Virus record (IMG/VR): IMGVR_UViG_3300050120_000110
Span: 1 to 38,410 of that record
DNA from: a virus
Length of the DNA stretch: 38,410 nt
Reading direction: 5' to 3' (one strand)
Both the position numbers and the translations under genes were made by a program. The notes below the pieces were generated by a model, which saw only the letters and a list, made by a program, of their open reading frames with translations, was not told the DNA's origin and did no database searches. Of this stretch, positions 20,330 through 26,418 are shown piece after piece (position 1 is the stretch's first letter; each line of letters opens with the position of its first letter).

Positions 20330-22812
20330 AATTCAATCCTTTGTTTAAGTTCATCCGCTTCTTTACGCCCAAGTGTTTGGGCAGTTCCTATATCGATTCC
20401 ATACTTAAAATAAAACCGCCTCTGCGCCATGGATATGGTGTCGCCCTGCGCGGTACGCTGACCGCCCCATAACGCCATGGCTTCACGCAACTGAGCCTGC
20501 GCTTCTTGCCTTTCGCGGTGCCGCGCCTTGAGCGAAGCTTGAATCAATTTATCGGGATGAAACGCGGGCGGGGCGTCAATCTCGCCACGCAGCTTGGCCA
20601 GTGCTTCAGGGGTCAACTCGTACAGATCACCGTCAACTTCTTCGGGTAGGGAGCGACCTGCGGGTTCCGGCGCAAAACCGCAATAGGGGCAAGTTGCCAA
20701 TACTCGCTCGTACGCGCCAGTACACTCAGGACAGGTCCGCACCGGAATAACTTGTTCGACGGTTGCGCTGGTTCGACGCTCACGACGGTCCAGTGTCCAG
20801 ACCCTGGGGGCATCGGGTAATCCATGGCGGTGAACGTTCCCAACGTGGTCGATAATGATTGCATGTAACTTTCCTTCCATGGGACGCAACGAACGTCCGA
20901 ACTGTTGACAGAATAACCCGTAGCTTTGCGTCGGCCGCGCCATGCTGATAACTTCGATGGCTGGAAGGTCGAACCCTTCACCAAACAGATCAACGTTCAC
21001 CACTTGCAACAATTCACGTCGCCTGAGTCTTTGCAGGATCGAACGACGTAAACCGTCAGGTGTCTTCGCGCTAACCATTTCGGCGGGTATCCCGTGATGC
21101 CGAAATGCTGCCGCCATCTCAGTTGCGCTTTCTACATCCACAGTAAAAGTTATCCCCAACTTACCCGGCGCAATGCGTTGATAATGTTGCACCACGTCAC
21201 CGACGATATGGCTCTTATGAACGGCATGCGCGAGTTTGGGCGGAGAAAAGTCGCCCGAAGCGCTGAGCGGTACATCGCGCAGATCAATGTCAGAGGGCGG
21301 TGCAAATATCCGGTACTCAGTCAAATATCCATCCGCGATAAGCTCTCGCATCGTCGGCCCTTGCACCATCGTGTCCATAAGGCCATCGGCGTGACGACCG
21401 AGTCCGTTACCGTCAGCTCGGCACGGCGTGGCGGTAACGCCTAACATGCGGGCTTGAGGAAACATGGACGCCGCAGCACCCCATTTGTTTTTCTTCAAGA
21501 CGTGATGGCAGTTGTGCACAACTATTCCGTTTGCGACGTAAGTGTGATGCTCATCAACTTCAAAATTGTAGACATAACCGCCCTCACCACAACCTCCGGG
21601 TGTTCCAATATTTCGGTGTTCGTAAATCTCAACGTCGTCCAACCCAGTCCATTTAAAAACTTCTCCTTTTTCGCATCTTTCAATGAACCTTTCCCGGAAT
21701 GCGTCGAACCGTCCGCCTCCAGCGCTAGCCTCAGTTTCCAGTTCCCCATATCCGGCTTGTACACTGGCGGGAAACCGCTCCCGTCCCCGATTGTGTGTCC
21801 GGTCCGAATGTTCGGTTGAGGCACAAAACCCAACGCGGAAAACATGATCGACAAAGTTTCTTCGGCCAAAGTTGCTGGTTTTCCATTCCCCCCTTGAACT
21901 TTCGGCTTGTGCCCAATCTCCCGTAGACGGTTCGTCATTTTTGATACCGATCTCGGATCGTGCATTGGATTTTTCTTGCGCATGCGGTCTGACGCATATT
22001 CCAGATTTGTCTTCGTCGCAGTTTCGGATGAAATCCTTTTTCGGTATTCCGTAGAGCATTCCCGACAGCAATACCCCCGACCCGTCTTCGCGTAAAAAGC
22101 CATCAATGGTGCGTTCCGAATGACGGGCGCCCCGCAAATAAAACAGTTCATCAAAAAGTACCTCGTCTGTGCGTTCAAGTTCGTCGGCTCTGATCCAGCC
22201 CCGTTTGGTAAAAAAGGGATGGTTCGGTGTGCAGTTAAGTTCATGATGCGTTATTCTAATACGCACCATTCGTTTCGGTTGTGCTTTTTTGAACAAACGA
22301 ACTACTTTTCGTTCGACAAACTCCCCCGAAACTTCGTTGAAGGCGGTCACTGTATCGCCGACGCGAACGTCTTCAATAGGTCTCCCGTCAATGAGCGTAC
22401 CTGCGATAAAGCACTCATCCTGAACAACTAAAGATACCGATTGCGTCCAGGCGTTGGGTTCCATGCGCACCAGCGTGTCAACACCAGCCACAGCAACGCG
22501 ATTGCCTGGATCAACGTAATTTCGGCGCAGTTCGGCCAGGTGCTGCGTGGTGCAGGTATGGGCGACCGCCTTCGGCCCGACGATTCTGTGACGGACACCG
22601 TTACGGGCCAGCGCAAGACTAATCTGCACGACAAGTTCCTGACGATGCGCGATAGCTACCGACGCGCCCGGCTCACGGGCTATGATGTCGCTGAAAATCA
22701 CAGTCTTACCGCCGCCTGTAGGGAGTGTCAGCAACACGTTGCGATGACCCTGTGACCACGCGTTTAACACGCCGTCACGGCAATCTATCTGATAGGGACG
22801 AAGTTGTGTCAT
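20326..22812 (-). CDS. SF2 DExH helicase precursor with intein
   Basis: This 828-aa precursor is an SF2 helicase. It has MTQLRPYQ (Q-like motif), Walker A LPTGGGKT, a DE-CHH Walker B box split by an intein, GVTATP (motif III), FGEGFDLPAIEVI (motif V), QQFGRSLRP (motif VI), and a CPEC/CPYC zinc finger near the C-terminus. Removing the 301-aa intein gives a 527-aa protein of normal size and restores DECHH, so splicing is required for ATPase activity. The ATG at 22812 overlaps the 33-aa gene stop as ATGA; an ATG at 22878 would overlap that gene and is rejected. It probably acts in replication or restart. Confidence 0.9.
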   Translation of the reverse strand: MTQLRPYQIDCRDGVLNAWSQGHRNVLLTLPTGGGKTVIFSDIIAREPGASVAIAHRQELVVQISLALARNGVRHRIVGPKAVAHTCTTQHLAELRRNYVDPGNRVAVAGVDTLVRMEPNAWTQSVSLVVQDECFIAGTLIDGRPIEDVRVGDTVTAFNEVSGEFVERKVVRLFKKAQPKRMVRIRITHHELNCTPNHPFFTKRGWIRADELERTDEVLFDELFYLRGARHSERTIDGFLREDGSGVLLSGMLYGIPKKDFIRNCDEDKSGICVRPHAQEKSNARSEIGIKNDEPSTGDWAQAESSRGEWKTSNFGRRNFVDHVFRVGFCASTEHSDRTHNRGRERFPASVQAGYGELETEASAGGGRFDAFRERFIERCEKGEVFKWTGLDDVEIYEHRNIGTPGGCGEGGYVYNFEVDEHHTYVANGIVVHNCHHVLKKNKWGAAASMFPQARMLGVTATPCRADGNGLGRHADGLMDTMVQGPTMRELIADGYLTEYRIFAPPSDIDLRDVPLSASGDFSPPKLAHAVHKSHIVGDVVQHYQRIAPGKLGITFTVDVESATEMAAAFRHHGIPAEMVSAKTPDGLRRSILQRLRRRELLQVVNVDLFGEGFDLPAIEVISMARPTQSYGLFCQQFGRSLRPMEGKLHAIIIDHVGNVHRHGLPDAPRVWTLDRRERRTSATVEQVIPVRTCPECTGAYERVLATCPYCGFAPEPAGRSLPEEVDGDLYELTPEALAKLRGEIDAPPAFHPDKLIQASLKARHRERQEAQAQLREAMALWGGQRTAQGDTISMAQRRFYFKYGIDIGTAQTLGRKEADELKQRIEL
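21511..22413 (-). mobile_element. Intein inserted in the DE/CHH ATPase box
   Basis: The intein spans precursor residues 134-434 (ATG at 22812). Block A is CFIAGTLIDG with nucleophile Cys1. Block B is ELNCTPNHPFFT with the TxxH pair. Block F is YVYNFEVDEHHTYVANG and block G is IVVHN followed by Cys+1. All residues needed for standard splicing are present. The 158 or so residues between the N-domain (ending near DELFY) and C-domain are polar, lack a hydrophobic core and show no LAGLIDADG or HNH motif. They are the other-frame reading of a nested endonuclease gene. Confidence 0.93.
21522..22151 (-). CDS. Homing endonuclease nested out of frame in the intein
   Basis: This 209-aa protein is read in the +1 frame relative to the intein and lies wholly inside it. 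It has an N-terminal zinc ribbon (CFIC near 3-6, CCREC near 28-32), a NUMOD-like KKNPMHDPRSVSKMTNRLR linker, and a Vsr/EDxHD or DUF559-like nuclease core: KPDMGNWKLRLALEADGSTH (Asp134, Glu145, Asp147, His151), Asp159, then GWTTLRFTN. The ATG at 22151 has GAGGT about 10 bases upstream and coincides with the point where the intein N-domain ends. The stop is 9 nt before the last intein codon boundary region. An upstream ATG at 22244 lacks a good site. It probably cleaves intein-less helicase alleles. Confidence 0.85.
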   Translation of the reverse strand: MNCFICGAPVIRNAPLMAFYAKTGRGYCCRECSTEYRKRISSETATKTNLEYASDRMRKKNPMHDPRSVSKMTNRLREIGHKPKVQGGNGKPATLAEETLSIMFSALGFVPQPNIRTGHTIGDGSGFPPVYKPDMGNWKLRLALEADGSTHSGKGSLKDAKKEKFLNGLGWTTLRFTNTEILEHPEVVVRAVMSTILKLMSITLTSQTE

Positions 22813-22910
22813 GAAGTAAGTTGGATGATGGCGATACCCATGAGTGCGACCACTAACGATCCGCACGCGAGCAGCCATGCTACGGCGAGCGCTATGAAAA
22901 AGTAGTCCAT
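22809..22910 (-). CDS. 33-aa membrane peptide upstream of helicase
   Basis: This short gene encodes a 33-aa peptide starting MDYFFIALAVAWLL and ending IAIIQLTS, almost entirely hydrophobic, with one or two membrane passes. Its TGA overlaps the helicase ATG (ATGA), and it begins 4 bp after the stop of another small membrane peptide gene. This head-to-tail packing fixes the helicase start and supports translation. Function unknown. Confidence 0.6.
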   Translation of the reverse strand: MDYFFIALAVAWLLACGSLVVALMGIAIIQLTS

Positions 22911-22914
22911 TTTC

Positions 22915-23019
22915 TCAGTATCCGAAGACAAGCACGCTGGCGCAGATCAACACTACGCGTGCAACTTGCCACACCAGGGGTATGCAAATTAGAGACAAAA
23001 CGATCAACGTCAGGTACAT
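22915..23019 (-). CDS. 34-aa membrane peptide
   Basis: This short gene encodes a 34-aa peptide starting MYLTLIVLSLICIPLVW and ending SVLVFGY, highly hydrophobic with a central Arg. GGAG lies about 6 bases before the ATG, and the gene begins 1 bp after the 61-aa gene stop. Together with the next 33-aa gene it forms a tandem pair of small membrane proteins at the head of the leftward replication operon. Function unknown. Confidence 0.6.
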   Translation of the reverse strand: MYLTLIVLSLICIPLVWQVARVVLICASVLVFGY

Positions 23020-23020
23020 T

Positions 23021-23206
23021 TCAATCTCCAGTGGAGGGTTCGCTTAGGCGCTCGATAAGCTCGTCAATCCTGCGCGAAGTAAACGTTATGCACTGCTTTG
23101 CAGCGTACCCCCGCCCTTCCCCTAGGGTGCCAAGATGTTTTAGCGCCGACAACGCGGTTCGCAATAGGTCCCGTTCAGGGCAGTCAAAGTAGAATTGACG
23201 TTTCAT
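23021..23206 (-). CDS. 61-aa orphan, first gene of leftward operon
   Basis: This 61-aa protein starts MKRQFYFDCPERDLLRTALS and continues in charged helices (RRIDELIERLSEPS). AGAGGA lies upstream of the ATG, and the gene follows the leftward promoter at 23246-23273. I recognise no function. As the first product of the operon it may be an early regulator. Confidence 0.65.
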   Translation of the reverse strand: MKRQFYFDCPERDLLRTALSALKHLGTLGEGRGYAAKQCITFTSRRIDELIERLSEPSTGD

Positions 23207-23231
23207 TTTACAATCCTCTTAAAAATAATTC

Positions 23232-23260
23232 TTGACGACAAGGTCACTTTAGCCTATATT
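23232..23260 (+). promoter_or_regulatory. Rightward sigma70 promoter
   Basis: TTGACG (23232-23237), a 17-bp spacer and TATATT (23255-23260) match 10 of 12 consensus bases. Predicted transcription begins near 23267 and reads the tRNA and then the rightward replication operon. It overlaps a leftward promoter. Confidence 0.7.
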
Positions 23261-23273
23261 TCGTTTGCGTCAA
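23246..23273 (-). promoter_or_regulatory. Leftward sigma70 promoter, interleaved with the rightward one
   Basis: On the minus strand TTGACG (23273-23268), a 16-bp spacer and TAAAGT (23251-23246) match 9 of 12 consensus bases. Each promoter's -10 lies within the other's spacer, so polymerase binding should be mutually exclusive. It would drive the leftward operon starting at 23206. Confidence 0.6.
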
Positions 23274-23288
23274 GTTTATTTTCGCATT

Positions 23289-23363
23289 GCCGACGTAGCA
23301 CTCTGGGAGTGCACCCCGCTGTCTACGGGGTTCAGGCGGGTCCGATTCCCGTCGTCGGCGCCA
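23289..23363 (+). tRNA. tRNA-Asp (anticodon GTC), CCA encoded
   Basis: The 75-nt sequence folds as a cloverleaf. The acceptor stem is GCCGACG/CGTCGGC (7 bp), with discriminator G and encoded CCA. The D stem is GCAC/GTGC, the anticodon stem CCCCG/CGGGG with loop CTGTCTA (anticodon GTC), and the T stem GCGGG/CCCGT with one G-T pair. Asp identity bases G10, G34, U35, C36 and G73 are present. Oddities are T at position 37 (normally a purine), A at 38 (C in E. coli tRNA-Asp), T instead of A14, and a T loop TCCGATT with C at position 55. It lies 28 nt after the rightward -10 box. Confidence 0.85.
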
Positions 23364-23415
23364 GGTTTTTGTTCAACCACGCCGATGGGTCTCGGCAGAC
23401 ACTAGGAGAAACCCG

Positions 23416-24255
23416 ATGACAATTTCAGTCACAGTCAGCAACATCGAAGCGATGACCGCTGTTGACATTGCGCGTCTTGCGCAAATGCTGCTCAGTCACA
23501 ATGGGCACGCGAGCCCGATGGTGGCCGGCCCCATGGTAGCGAATCCGCCCACCCCTGCGGCTGATCCGGTCGCTCAACCCCTGCCCGTTATTTCGTTTCC
23601 TGAGGTTCCGGCGCCCGTTGCAAACAATCCGTTTGCAGAACGCGGAGAGTATCAGTCCCCTTCGCTGGCGGTACATCAGTCGAAAACCCCATTCGCTAAG
23701 ACCGAAGAATTGCAGATTAACCACGCGGCGGCAGGAGACTTGCGCGAACCCGCCGAGTTGCAACAAGCCCCCGGCATCGACGTGGATAAAGCGGGACTCC
23801 CATGGGATGGTCGTATTCACGCATCGACTCGCGCAAAGAATGCGGACGGTACGTGGCGCATGCGTCGTGGAATTGAAGAAGCCCTTGTGGCAGCCGTGAC
23901 GGGCGAGTTGCGCCAAACGATGGCTCCGGTCATTCCACAACCCCCGGCTCAGGCGGTGCCAGCAATCCCAAAGCCCCCCTTTGTGCCCAGTGTGGTGCCG
24001 CCTGTTCCCCAAGCCAGTATTACGCCAGAGACTGCGTTGGTTGGTGCTGTGCTAACTGCATCCCATTCTGACGTTCCCGCACTGACGTTCCCCAAGTTGA
24101 TGCAACTCATCACCACTGCGTTTACGTCCAAGGCGTTGAGTCAGGAACAGATCAAGGCTGCGATTGAAGCCGCCGGTTTGCCTTCACTGCCGATGTTGGC
24201 ATCGCGTCCTGATTTGGTGCAAGGGGTGGCCGACAGTTTGGGGCTGCGGGCATGA
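23416..24255 (+). CDS. Orphan with conserved LPWDGRIHASTRAKNADG segment
   Basis: This 279-aa protein has a short helical N-terminus, a long Pro/Ala-rich linker, and a central block (DKAGLPWDGRIHASTRAKN, then DGTWRMRRGIEEALV) that recurs in phage replication operons in my recollection but has no assigned function. A second Pro-rich linker leads to a C-terminal helical domain (FPKLMQLITTAF, SQEQIKAAIEAAGL). AGGAGAA precedes the ATG. As the first gene after the tRNA it is co-transcribed with the nuclease, ssDNA-binding and polymerase genes, so a replication accessory role is likely. Confidence 0.75.
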   Translation: MTISVTVSNIEAMTAVDIARLAQMLLSHNGHASPMVAGPMVANPPTPAADPVAQPLPVISFPEVPAPVANNPFAERGEYQSPSLAVHQSKTPFAKTEELQINHAAAGDLREPAELQQAPGIDVDKAGLPWDGRIHASTRAKNADGTWRMRRGIEEALVAAVTGELRQTMAPVIPQPPAQAVPAIPKPPFVPSVVPPVPQASITPETALVGAVLTASHSDVPALTFPKLMQLITTAFTSKALSQEQIKAAIEAAGLPSLPMLASRPDLVQGVADSLGLRA

Positions 24256-25313
24256 CAGCGCACTCCAAACTCCCCCCAAGCTCTGCCGCAAGGCGCGTTC
24301 AGTGCCCCGGCAGTCGGATCATGTCGGAGCGTTATCCGCAAGACGAAAACGATCCGAAGGCCCGTGAAGGAACGGAAGCCCACCTCGTGGTGGCCGCGCA
24401 TCTTCGGGCCGAGCCTACGCCTGCGTTTGCAACTGAGGAAATGCTTGATGGCGCGGATATGTTTCATGACGCCTTGCGGGGAAACATTCCCCACATCGAG
24501 GAACGTGTTGATTGCTCGTCAATTCATCCCGATTGTTGGGGAACGCCGGACGCATGGTATTTTTATCCTAAGCGTAAATGGCTGCACGTTCTCGATTACA
24601 AGTTTGGTCGCAGGCACGTTGAAGTTTTCGAGAATTGGCAGTTGCTTGAATACGCTGCCGGTATCATCGCAAACTTTCCGTTGGAAGTGCTCGGCGTGTC
24701 GCTCACAATCGTGCAACCGCGTTCGTATCATAAGGATGGCCCGGTGCGGACGTGGAACTTAAATCGATTGGAATTTATAGGATACGTAATTTCGCTTAAG
24801 GAGGCGGAAGACCTTGCAACCCGCGATATGCCGGAATGCAAAACCGGCCCGGAATGCCGCGATTGCCCAGCACGTCACGCGTGCCCAACGTTGCAATCGT
24901 CTGGTTATTCTGCGGCTAAGTCTTCTGGCGAGGCCATATCGTTCGAACTGTCTCCCGCCGCGATGGGCAAGGAACTGGCTATGCTGCGCGACAGCATTAT
25001 GCTCATGTCGGCCCGTGCGGACGGCTTGGAAAATGAAGCCCTTGTGAAAGCCAAACAAGGTGTTGCGGTTCCCGGTTGGACGACCGAGCAAGGTCAAGGG
25101 CGGGAGAAATGGGCAAAACCGGTCGAAGAGGTTATTAGCCTGGGCGAAATGCTGGGGATCGACGTGTCGAAACCCGGAGTTGTGACGCCGAAACAGGCAA
25201 TCAAAAAAGGTCTTTCGGAGGATGTGGTTCGCGCCTATTCCGAAACGCCCCCCGGAGAGGTCAAACTTGTTCGGGACAACGGTTCGATGGCGCGTAAATG
25301 GTTCAATACTTAG
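24252..25313 (+). CDS. PD-(D/E)XK nuclease, DUF2800-like, with Cys cluster
   Basis: This 353-aa protein has the RecB/Cas4-like nuclease pattern: GTEAHLV (motif near residues 40-46), Asp100 in GTPDAWYF, the VLDYKFGR motif (Asp115, Lys117) and Gln130. A Cys near the N-terminus (Cys18) and C202-x2-C205-x5-C211 later match the iron-sulphur arrangement of AddB/Cas4 nucleases, with Cys196 extra. The family is frequent in phage replication clusters next to DUF2815-like and polymerase genes. It may process ends for recombination. The ATG overlaps the preceding stop (ATGA). The Fe-S cluster is inferred. Confidence 0.85.
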   Translation: MTAHSKLPPSSAARRVQCPGSRIMSERYPQDENDPKAREGTEAHLVVAAHLRAEPTPAFATEEMLDGADMFHDALRGNIPHIEERVDCSSIHPDCWGTPDAWYFYPKRKWLHVLDYKFGRRHVEVFENWQLLEYAAGIIANFPLEVLGVSLTIVQPRSYHKDGPVRTWNLNRLEFIGYVISLKEAEDLATRDMPECKTGPECRDCPARHACPTLQSSGYSAAKSSGEAISFELSPAAMGKELAMLRDSIMLMSARADGLENEALVKAKQGVAVPGWTTEQGQGREKWAKPVEEVISLGEMLGIDVSKPGVVTPKQAIKKGLSEDVVRAYSETPPGEVKLVRDNGSMARKWFNT

Positions 25314-25323
25314 GAGAATTTAA

Positions 25324-25512
25324 ATGACCTCTTGCAAAACATGTAGATTTTGGCTTTTGAATGAGCCCGGTCATCCTGAAGCAGAAATTGGAGAGTGCAG
25401 GTTAAACCCGCCAGTTAATTGTCCGTACGAAGAGGGGGCAGAACCGCAATGGGCGTTTCCAATGACTTTTGGAACATTCTGGTGTGGTAAGTTTGAAGAG
25501 CGTAAACAGTAA
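25324..25512 (+). CDS. Cys-rich small protein
   Basis: This 62-aa protein has CKTCRFW at the N-terminus, GECRLNPP and NCP in the middle, and FWCGKFE near the end. The five or six cysteines suggest a zinc ribbon or metal site. This small family is common in phages and genomic islands and has no established function. AGGAGAAT precedes the ATG, 10 bp after the nuclease stop. Confidence 0.75.
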   Translation: MTSCKTCRFWLLNEPGHPEAEIGECRLNPPVNCPYEEGAEPQWAFPMTFGTFWCGKFEERKQ

Positions 25513-25531
25513 CGTTAAACAGGAGAAACAT

Positions 25532-26371
25532 ATGAGTGAAGTACTTTTCCCAGTCGGTCGCATGATCGGTGGTTCGGTTTACAAGGAATACCCGGAGACT
25601 GACAGTTTCGGCAAGCCCAAGCTTAATCATGACGGTACGCCAAAAACGTCATTTTCGTTTGGCGTGGCGATCCCCAAAGCGGGCGAACAACATTGGTCGC
25701 AAACGCCATGGGGCGCGAAGGTCTATGCGGTCGGCCAAGCTGGTCATCCCAATCAGATCGCATCGCCCAACTACGCTTGGAAGATCAAGGATGGTGATTC
25801 AACCGTGCCGAACCGCAACGGTAAACTCCCCAGTTCGCAAGAAGGCTGCGCGGGTTGCTGGGTTATCTGGTTCAAACAATCGTGGGCACCAAAACTTGTG
25901 ACCGACAAGGGCAACGTTCAACTGATCGAACCTGAGGCTATCGTGCCGGGTTATTACGTTGAAGTGTTTGCCAACGTCATTACGAACACGGGACCTACCC
26001 CCGGCGTTTACATGAATCCGTTGGCGGTCAACCGCGTGGCGTTCGGCGAGAAATTCGTTACCGCGAGTGTTGACGCATCGTCGGTCGGGTTCGGCCAATC
26101 GGCGTTGCCTGCTGGCGCGTCGGTCACACCGATTGGGGGTGGGTTTCAACCGCAGGTTCAACCGGGGGCGGTGCATCATGTTCCGCAACCCGCGCAAGTT
26201 CTCGCACCGCCCAACCCCGCGTTTCTCGCCATTCCGCCAGTACCTGCCGCGCCGCCTGTCAAACCCGCGCACGTCATGCTGCCTGCGGCGCAAGGTGCGA
26301 CGTATGAGCAACTTATCGGCGCGGGTTGGAACGATGCGTTGCTTGTTCAACACGGGATGATGCAACCGTAA
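25532..26371 (+). CDS. DUF2815-like single-stranded DNA-binding protein
   Basis: This 279-aa protein has the N-terminal OB-like region of phage DUF2815 proteins (VGRMIGGSVYKEYPETDSFG, FSFGVAIPKAGEQHW, CWVIWFKQSWAPK, YYVEVFANV, GVYMNPLAVNRVAFG). A long Pro/Val/Gln-rich tail follows (residues about 170-250), ending in a helical YEQLIGAGWND segment. An acidic-hydrophobic or flexible tail is usual for ssDNA-binding proteins. AGGAGAAAC precedes the ATG at 25532; an in-frame upstream extension overlaps the previous gene and is rejected. It lies between nuclease and polymerase genes. Confidence 0.8.
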   Translation: MSEVLFPVGRMIGGSVYKEYPETDSFGKPKLNHDGTPKTSFSFGVAIPKAGEQHWSQTPWGAKVYAVGQAGHPNQIASPNYAWKIKDGDSTVPNRNGKLPSSQEGCAGCWVIWFKQSWAPKLVTDKGNVQLIEPEAIVPGYYVEVFANVITNTGPTPGVYMNPLAVNRVAFGEKFVTASVDASSVGFGQSALPAGASVTPIGGGFQPQVQPGAVHHVPQPAQVLAPPNPAFLAIPPVPAAPPVKPAHVMLPAAQGATYEQLIGAGWNDALLVQHGMMQP

Positions 26372-26418
26372 AAAATCGTCAAAACATCCTGAAGTTTTCG
26401 AATCGGAGATTAATAAAA

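Noticed and set aside
22813-22878. Upstream ATG extending the helicase by 22 residues
   Set aside because: It overlaps the 33-aa gene almost fully; the inner ATG with ATGA coupling begins the conserved LRPYQ segment.
23289-23363. tRNA as a phage attachment site
   Set aside because: No integrase and no second partial copy of the tRNA 3' end in the window.
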